Shown: positions 5,431 to 9,067 of the stretch, piece by piece
Numbering within the stretch: position 1 is the stretch's first letter
Layout of the letters: each line of letters opens with the position of its first letter
Assembly: GCA_030666935.1 (NCBI GenBank)
Contig: DAOUWX010000062.1
Location: 1 to 9,067 of the forward strand
Length of the DNA: 9,067 nucleotides
Direction: 5' to 3'
Source of the DNA: Atribacterota bacterium
Lineage (GTDB): Bacteria; Atribacterota; Phoenicimicrobiia; Phoenicimicrobiales; Phoenicimicrobiaceae
The notes under the pieces: generated by a model
Seen by the model: only the letters and a program-made list of their open reading frames with translations
Told to the model about the DNA's origin: nothing
Database searches by the model: none
Program-made: the position numbers and the translations under genes

Positions 5431-5536
5431 TAACTGGTTAACCGGGTTACTGAATAATCTTGTGACTCGCGTCTTTTATCAACCAGCTAACCAGGTAACT
5501 AACCAACTAACGAATAAGCTAACGAATCAAATTAGT
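5431..5536 (+). repeat. Octameric arrays, TAACTGGT/AACCAGCT family
   Basis: The first run (5431-5470) reads TAACTGGT, TAACCGGG, TTACTGAA, TAATCTTG, TGACTCGC. After a 10-base gap, the second (5481-5536) reads AACCAGCT, AACCAGGT, AACTAACC, AACTAACG, AATAAGCT, AACGAATC, AAATTAGT; every unit starts with AA. The two runs look partly complementary (TAACTGGT versus AACCAGCT). The array ends 9 bases from the secY stop codon. Its relative is at 2112-2199. Confidence 0.6.
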
Positions 5537-5545
5537 TTATAAAAA

Positions 5546-6814
5546 CTATTTCTTAATAAATCCTTCATAATGCCTCATTAACATGTGTGATTCTATTTGT
5601 TGAACAGTTTCTAAAGCCACTCCTACCATAATTAACAAAGATGTTCCTCCGAAATTAAAAGTAGTAATACCGGTAATTTTTATTAAAATATTGGGTAGGA
5701 TAGCAATCAGAGCCAAAAATAATGCACCACTTAATGTAATTCGAGTCATTATATAATCAATGTAGGTAGTAGTATTTTTCCCTGGTCTTATTCCTGGGAT
5801 GAAACCTCCATATTTTTTCATATTGTCTGCCATATTGGCGGGATTGAAGGGAATTTCTGTATAAAAAAAAGTAAATACTATAATTAAAATAGCATACAAA
5901 ACTAGATACAATGGCTGTCCCGGGTGAAGGGCCTCAGACATACTTTTCATAAAAGCTAAGTTTTGAAAAAATTGCGCGATAGTAGCTGGAAAAAGCAATA
6001 TTGCAGAGGCAAATATTATCGGAATAACTCCAGCTTGATTTACACGCAAGGGAATATGGGTCCCTTGTCCACCATACATTCTACGTCCTATTATTCTTTT
6101 TGCGTATTGAACCGGTATTCTTCTCTGACCTTTTTGAATAGCAATAACTCCCCCAATAACAACTACGAAAACTACGAGTAAAGTTATTATTGGTAAAATA
6201 CCAATTTCTCCAACTTGTAAAAGTTTACCGGTTTGCAAAAGCTGAGAAGGAATTCTGGCAATAATTCCACCAAAAATAATTATAGAAATACCGTTACCAA
6301 TACCAAAATCAGTAATCTGTTCACCTAACCACATTAAAAAACAAGTTCCGGCGGTAAGGGTAATTAACAATAAAAATCTGAAACCAAATCCTGAAATCAT
6401 TAATACACCCATATTTTGCAGCCAAACACTTATTCCGAAAGCCTGGATAACAGCTAAAAATACTGTTGCATAACGAGTAATTTTGGTTATTTTGGCCCTG
6501 CCTTCCTCCCCTTCTTTAGCCCATTGTTCTAAAGTAGGAACTACAGCAGTTAAAAGATTCATGATAATAGAAGCATTAATATAAGGCATAATTCCTAACG
6601 CAAAAATTGAAAATCGACTTAATGCTCCTCCAGCAAAAAGATCCATAAATCCCAATATTCCTCCTTGAGCGAACAAATTAGCCATAGCTTCTTTATCTAT
6701 ACCTGGTAAAGGCAGGTGACTCCCCAGTCTAACTACAACCAACATTCCTAAGGTAAAAAGTAATCTTCTTTTTAAATCTGGAATTTTAAATAAATTACGT
6801 AAAGTGTCTAACAA
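5546..6814 (-). CDS. secY: Protein translocase subunit SecY
   Basis: SecY forms the ten-helix channel in the cytoplasmic membrane through which unfolded and nascent proteins pass, with SecE/G and SecA or the ribosome. The 422-residue length is typical. Landmarks: LPGID at 36-40 before the plug; GIMPYINASIIMNLL at 74-88 (TM2); GEQITDFGIGNGISI at 164-178; RRIPVQYAKR at 231-240 (cytosolic loop C4); NQAGVIPIIFASAIL at 259-273; GIRPGK at 351-356, whose Arg353 corresponds to E. coli R357 in loop C5; and a C-terminal ETVQQIESHMLMRHYEGF. The start is TTG, directly after the rplO stop, with GAGGTG 6 bases upstream. The next Met lies inside TM1, so TTG is needed. Confidence 0.97.
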   Translation of the reverse strand: MLDTLRNLFKIPDLKRRLLFTLGMLVVVRLGSHLPLPGIDKEAMANLFAQGGILGFMDLFAGGALSRFSIFALGIMPYINASIIMNLLTAVVPTLEQWAKEGEEGRAKITKITRYATVFLAVIQAFGISVWLQNMGVLMISGFGFRFLLLITLTAGTCFLMWLGEQITDFGIGNGISIIIFGGIIARIPSQLLQTGKLLQVGEIGILPIITLLVVFVVVIGGVIAIQKGQRRIPVQYAKRIIGRRMYGGQGTHIPLRVNQAGVIPIIFASAILLFPATIAQFFQNLAFMKSMSEALHPGQPLYLVLYAILIIVFTFFYTEIPFNPANMADNMKKYGGFIPGIRPGKNTTTYIDYIMTRITLSGALFLALIAILPNILIKITGITTFNFGGTSLLIMVGVALETVQQIESHMLMRHYEGFIKK

Positions 6815-7255
6815 TTATACCACCTCTATCTTCCCACCAACTGATTCAATCTCGCTTATCGCTTTCTGGCTAAATTTATTTGCTTTTATAGTTAATTTCT
6901 TATTTAAGTCACCTTTAGCTAATATTTTTACTCCATACCCTACTTTTTTTATAATTCCTTTATCAATTAATTCTTTCTGGGTAATTATATCGCCATCTTT
7001 AAATATATTTAATCTTCCAATATTCACAACACTATAATTTTTTTTAAATATATTGGTAAATCCCCTTTTGGGAACTCTCCTATAGAGAGGCATCTGACCG
7101 CCTTCGAAACCCGGTCTGACTCCACCACCCGAGCGAGAATTTTGCCCGTTTGACCCTCTACCGGAAGTAAAACCATGTCCCGAACCACAACCTCTACCTA
7201 CCCTTTTGCGCTTTCTAACTGATTTAGGAGCCGGGCATAAATTATTTAATTTCAT
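6815..7255 (-). CDS. rplO: 50S ribosomal protein L15
   Basis: L15 is a late-assembling large-subunit protein whose basic glycine-rich N-terminal arm threads into 23S rRNA. The 146 residues begin MKLNNLCPAPKSVRKRKRVGRG. The Gly/Arg/Ser-rich arm runs to about residue 50, followed by the family signature EGGQMPLYRRVPKRGF at 51-66 and a globular domain. The ATG at 7255 lies inside the end of rpsE (14-base overlap), with GGGAGG ending 9 bases upstream, also inside rpsE. Its TAA directly touches the TTG of secY. The usual rpmD between rpsE and rplO is missing. Tight packing implies coupled translation of rpsE-rplO-secY. Confidence 0.97.
   Translation of the reverse strand: MKLNNLCPAPKSVRKRKRVGRGCGSGHGFTSGRGSNGQNSRSGGGVRPGFEGGQMPLYRRVPKRGFTNIFKKNYSVVNIGRLNIFKDGDIITQKELIDKGIIKKVGYGVKILAKGDLNKKLTIKANKFSQKAISEIESVGGKIEVV
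6821..6826 (-). promoter_or_regulatory. Shine-Dalgarno of secY (supports TTG start)
   Basis: Reads GAGGTG on the minus strand, 6 bases before the TTG, within the last codons of rplO. It supports initiation at TTG in the absence of any nearby ATG. Confidence 0.65.
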
Positions 7256-7784
7256 TACTTGTTACCTCCCTTGGTTGTAATCGTTGGCCATACATTTCCA
7301 ACACACTTTTCCCTCTTAATCTTGCAACGTTTTTTGCATCCTTTAAATTTACAAGAGCATTCATAGTAGCTTTAGAGATATTCAAATTATTGTCACTTCC
7401 TAATGACTTAGTTAAAATATTTTGATATCCTGCTGCTTCCAATATTGTTCGAACAGAACCCCCAGCAATAACTCCAGTTCCAGGAGATGCTGGTTTCATA
7501 AAAACCTTAGCAGCTCCATATCGTCCTATAATTGTATAAGGGATAGTTCCTTTTTTTATTCTTACTCTTATTAAACTCTTCTTTGCCTTTGCCACCCCTT
7601 TTTTAATTGCCTCAGAAACGTCTTTGGCTTTTCCATAGCCTATACCTACTATTCCTTCACCATTCCCCACTACAACCATAGCAGAAAAACCAAATCTCCT
7701 TCCACCTTTTACAACTTTACTTACTCTATTTACAAAAACAACTGTTTCATTTAATTCTAAACCTTCAGGGTCTATTTTTAGCAC
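7242..7784 (-). CDS. rpsE: 30S ribosomal protein S5
   Basis: S5 lies by the mRNA entry site of the small subunit and affects decoding fidelity and helicase activity. The 180-residue protein has the N-terminal double-stranded-RNA-binding-like domain with VNRVSKVVKGGRRFGFSA at 18-35, the loop linked to spectinomycin resistance in other bacteria. Its C-terminal domain contains PASPGTGVIAGGSVR at about 98-112 and TKSLGSDNNLNISKAT at about 125-140. The start is GTG (7784), supported by a strong AGGAGGTG 5 bases upstream. About 120 bases of A+T-rich spacer separate it from rplR. It overlaps rplO by 14 bases at its end. Confidence 0.97.
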   Translation of the reverse strand: MLKIDPEGLELNETVVFVNRVSKVVKGGRRFGFSAMVVVGNGEGIVGIGYGKAKDVSEAIKKGVAKAKKSLIRVRIKKGTIPYTIIGRYGAAKVFMKPASPGTGVIAGGSVRTILEAAGYQNILTKSLGSDNNLNISKATMNALVNLKDAKNVARLRGKSVLEMYGQRLQPREVTSNEIK

Positions 7785-7789
7785 TTATC

Positions 7790-7797
7790 CACCTCCT
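7790..7797 (-). promoter_or_regulatory. Shine-Dalgarno of rpsE (supports GTG start)
   Basis: Reads AGGAGGTG on the minus strand, a near-full match to the anti-Shine-Dalgarno end of 16S rRNA, with GATAA before the GTG. It fixes the GTG at 7784 as the start. Confidence 0.75.
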
Positions 7798-7902
7798 CTC
7801 CCATTTTTTCTTAATATAATTTTTGGTTCTAAATTTTCTTTGCTAAATTTCTTTTATTTCTGAATTTTTATTTAAAAATATCTTTACAAATATATTTTTA
7901 GA

Positions 7903-8268
7903 CTAAAAAATTATCTTTCCTTTTCTGGCACTCTCTGCTACAGCCTTTACTCTACCGTGATAGAGGTAACCTCCTCGGTCGAATACTACTTTTTTTATGC
8001 CCTTTTCCTCTAACTTTTTAGCTAATAAGCTGCCGAGTATTTTAGCTGCCTTTATATTCCCTTGATATTTTTCTTTTCTCTTTATTTCTGGATTAAGTGT
8101 AGATAGAGAAACTAAAGTGATCCCTTCCTTATCATCAATTACCTGGGCATATATATGCTTTAGGCTCCTAAAAATACATAATCGTGGTCTTTCGCTACTA
8201 CCGGATATATTTTTACGTACTCTTTTATGTCTTTTGATTCTAGCTAATCTTTTATCTATTTCAGCCAA
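7903..8268 (-). CDS. rplR: 50S ribosomal protein L18
   Basis: L18 binds 5S rRNA and helps install it in the central protuberance of the large subunit. The TTG at 8268 gives 121 residues starting MAEIDKRLARIKRHKRVRK, the usual length. Motifs: RHKRVRKNISG at 13-23, ERPRL at 26-30, FRSLKHIYAQVID at 33-45, and a C-terminal VVFDRGGYLYHGRVKAVAE at 94-112 ending in KGKIIF. An upstream in-frame GTG at 8277 would add three residues, but it overlaps the AAGGAG Shine-Dalgarno and cannot be used normally. The TTG lies 8 bases from it. Spacers on both sides are non-coding. Confidence 0.96.
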   Translation of the reverse strand: MAEIDKRLARIKRHKRVRKNISGSSERPRLCIFRSLKHIYAQVIDDKEGITLVSLSTLNPEIKRKEKYQGNIKAAKILGSLLAKKLEEKGIKKVVFDRGGYLYHGRVKAVAESARKGKIIF

Positions 8269-8276
8269 TATTAGCA

Positions 8277-8282
8277 CTCCTT
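8277..8282 (-). promoter_or_regulatory. Shine-Dalgarno of rplR (start choice)
   Basis: Reads AAGGAG on the minus strand. Its last base is the G of an in-frame GTG, which excludes that codon. The TTG at 8268 sits 8 bases downstream and is taken as the start. Confidence 0.7.
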
Positions 8283-8290
8283 TCCTATAA

Positions 8291-8346
8291 AATAGTCGTT
8301 AGTGAATAGTTGTTGGTTTAAAACACAAAATGCAAGATTCGCAATT
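8291..8346 (+). repeat. Heptameric arrays, AATAGTC/GTTAGTG family followed by CAAAATG units
   Basis: First run (8291-8318): AATAGTC, GTTAGTG, AATAGTT, GTTGGTT, with adjacent units matching at 12 of 21 positions. Second run (8319-8346): TAAAACA, CAAAATG, CAAGATT, CGCAATT. The first run shares a 17-base exact word with the complement of 2240-2256 and a 14-base word with 5282-5295. The remaining bases up to the rplF stop (8347-8471) show only a possible 7-bp imperfect hairpin (8410-8416 with 8428-8434), and nothing else I can name. Confidence 0.65.
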
Positions 8347-8471
8347 AGAGTTCTTGAACACAACTATTTCATCCACAATAGATTTACCCTGTTAAGTAAG
8401 TATTAAAACGGGACTTACGAAAAAAGAAAGTTCCTGCACAATTAAAATATCTAATGTATTATTTTGATTGA

Positions 8472-9011
8472 TTATTTTGCGCCAGTTTTCCCCACTTTTC
8501 TTCTTACTACTTCGTCAATATATCTTATTCCCTTCCCTTTGTATGGTTCTGGTTTCCGTAATAATCTTATTTTAGCTGCAGTTTCACCCACTAGCTGTTT
8601 ATCAATACCTTTTACCTTAATTATCTTCTGTTTTTCCACTTCAAATTCAATTCCTTTGGGTGGATCAACATTTATGGGGTGAGAATAACCTATCTGAATA
8701 ACCATCTTCTCGCCTTCAAGAGCAGCTCGGTAACCTACTCCTTGTATTTCCAAAGTTTTTTCAAAACCCGAAAACACACCTTTAACCAAATTATTTATCA
8801 AACTTCTACTCAATCCATGTATAGATCTGTGAAATTTACTATCGGAAGGTCTGGAAACATAAATCTTGTCCTCTTCTATCTTTACTTGGATATCTGAATG
8901 AATGTTTCTCTCTAAAATACCTCTTTCTCCGGATACCTTTATCTTATTACTATTTAATTCAACTTTAACTCCTTTAGGAATAGTTATTGGCATCTTCCCT
9001 ATCCTAGACAT
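8472..9011 (-). CDS. rplF: 50S ribosomal protein L6
   Basis: L6 is a large-subunit protein near the sarcin-ricin loop, where the GTPase factors bind. The 179 residues match the family length. It starts MSRIGKMPITIPKGVKVEL; the first repeat domain spans roughly residues 1-80 and the second roughly 82-179. GVGYRA lies at 91-96, and the family signature EPYKGKGIRY at 155-164 is followed by DEVVRRKVGK. The ATG has GGGAGG 6 bases upstream. It is complete in the window. The gene expected next upstream is rpsH, but only 56 bases remain and they are repeat-like rather than coding. Confidence 0.97.
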   Translation of the reverse strand: MSRIGKMPITIPKGVKVELNSNKIKVSGERGILERNIHSDIQVKIEEDKIYVSRPSDSKFHRSIHGLSRSLINNLVKGVFSGFEKTLEIQGVGYRAALEGEKMVIQIGYSHPINVDPPKGIEFEVEKQKIIKVKGIDKQLVGETAAKIRLLRKPEPYKGKGIRYIDEVVRRKVGKTGAK

Positions 9012-9028
9012 ATAAAACCTCCCATTTT

Positions 9029-9063
9029 CGTATTGCGTATATTGTATATCGTATTTCGTTTAG
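9029..9063 (+). repeat. Heptameric array, CGTATNN family, upstream of rplF
   Basis: Units: CGTATTG, CGTATAT, TGTATAT, CGTATTT, CGTTTAG; adjacent units match at 20 of 28 positions by hand count, the highest density seen here. It starts just beyond the rplF Shine-Dalgarno and may continue past the window edge. Confidence 0.65.
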
Positions 9064-9067
9064 AATA

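Larger units (their letters stand above)
5138..5545. other. Gene-free 408-base secY-adk spacer, a mosaic of quasi-repeats
   Basis: The largest non-coding stretch here. No ORF of note, tRNA or convincing terminator was seen. From left to right it holds: the adk ribosome-binding region; TTTTCAG-type heptamers (5201-5228); A-rich heptamers (5232-5273); AATAGTC/GTTAGTG heptamers (5269-5303); TTTTCAG heptamers again (5320-5347); a ten-unit NNNACNN array (5356-5425); and two octameric runs (5431-5470 and 5481-5536). Nearly all of it after about 5200 can be read as one of these arrays. Confidence 0.7.

Noticed and set aside
5138..5545. CRISPR-like array in the secY-adk spacer
   Set aside because: The units are 7-8 bases, degenerate and contiguous. 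There is no repeat of 20 or more bases separated by unique spacers, and no cas gene nearby.
7873..7900. Perfect 9-base inverted repeat (TAAAAATAT / ATATTTTTA) just after rplR
   Set aside because: All A+T with a 10-base loop and no following U-tract on the operon strand. It is expected by chance in such sequence and too weak for a terminator.
8291..8318. TAG-rich heptamers as a device placing stops in all three frames between genes
   Set aside because: A 7-base step does put TAG in all frames on one strand, but two of the three arrays of this family have that strand opposite to transcription, so the function does not fit.
8410..8434. Possible hairpin GGGACTT / AAGTTCC in the rplF-rplR spacer
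   Set aside because: Only seven pairs including one wobble, with a 12-base loop. No related copy was seen elsewhere in the window.

Overview
The window holds the distal part of a bacterial ribosomal-protein superoperon (the spc-alpha stretch), A+T-rich throughout. All 14 genes lie on the minus strand, so transcription runs from high to low coordinates: rplF, rplR, rpsE, rplO, secY, adk, map, infA, rpmJ, rpsM, rpsK, rpsD, rpoA, rplQ. The order is classically bacterial, with adk-map-infA between secY and rpmJ. The Cys4 form of S4, the Cys3His form of L36 and the Cys4 lid of adenylate kinase show that zinc-binding paralogues are used. I could not place the organism. The sequence fits an A+T-rich uncultured lineage (for example Atribacterota-, Aerophobota- or Omnitrophota-like), but this is a guess from style, not a placement.

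From the right edge: rplF (L6), a spacer, rplR (L18), an A+T-rich spacer, then rpsE-rplO-secY. These three are fused tightly: rpsE and rplO overlap by 14 bases, and the secY start touches the rplO stop. rpmD (L30), usually found between rpsE and rplO, is absent. A 408-base gene-free spacer separates secY from adk. Then come adk-map (7 bases apart) and infA, a 242-base spacer, rpmJ, rpsM, rpsK, a spacer of about 200 bases, rpsD, rpoA and rplQ. The products act together: ribosomal proteins of both subunits, initiation factor 1, the membrane channel for nascent secreted proteins, N-terminal methionine removal, adenylate balance and the RNA polymerase alpha subunit.

The genes are ordinary; the spacers are not. 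The secY-adk, infA-rpmJ and rpsK-rpsD spacers, part of the rplF-rplR spacer, and the sequence upstream of rplF are mosaics of short degenerate quasi-repeats with a 7-base period, plus one family with an 8-base period. Several unrelated word families (AATAGTC/GTTAGTG, TACGAGA, TTTTCAG, NNNACTT, CGTATNN, AGAATTC, TTAACTGG) sit side by side. Some recur at different junctions in opposite orientations, and two arrays run right up to a stop codon. They resemble in kind the heptanucleotide STRR repeats of cyanobacteria, but are more degenerate and more varied. This is the main observation of the window.

Start codons are often not ATG (TTG for rpsK, secY and rplR; GTG for rpsE). Three genes (rpsM, rpsD, rpoA) have a strong Shine-Dalgarno 12 bases from the start. 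I found no convincing promoter, terminator, riboswitch, tRNA, mobile element or CRISPR.
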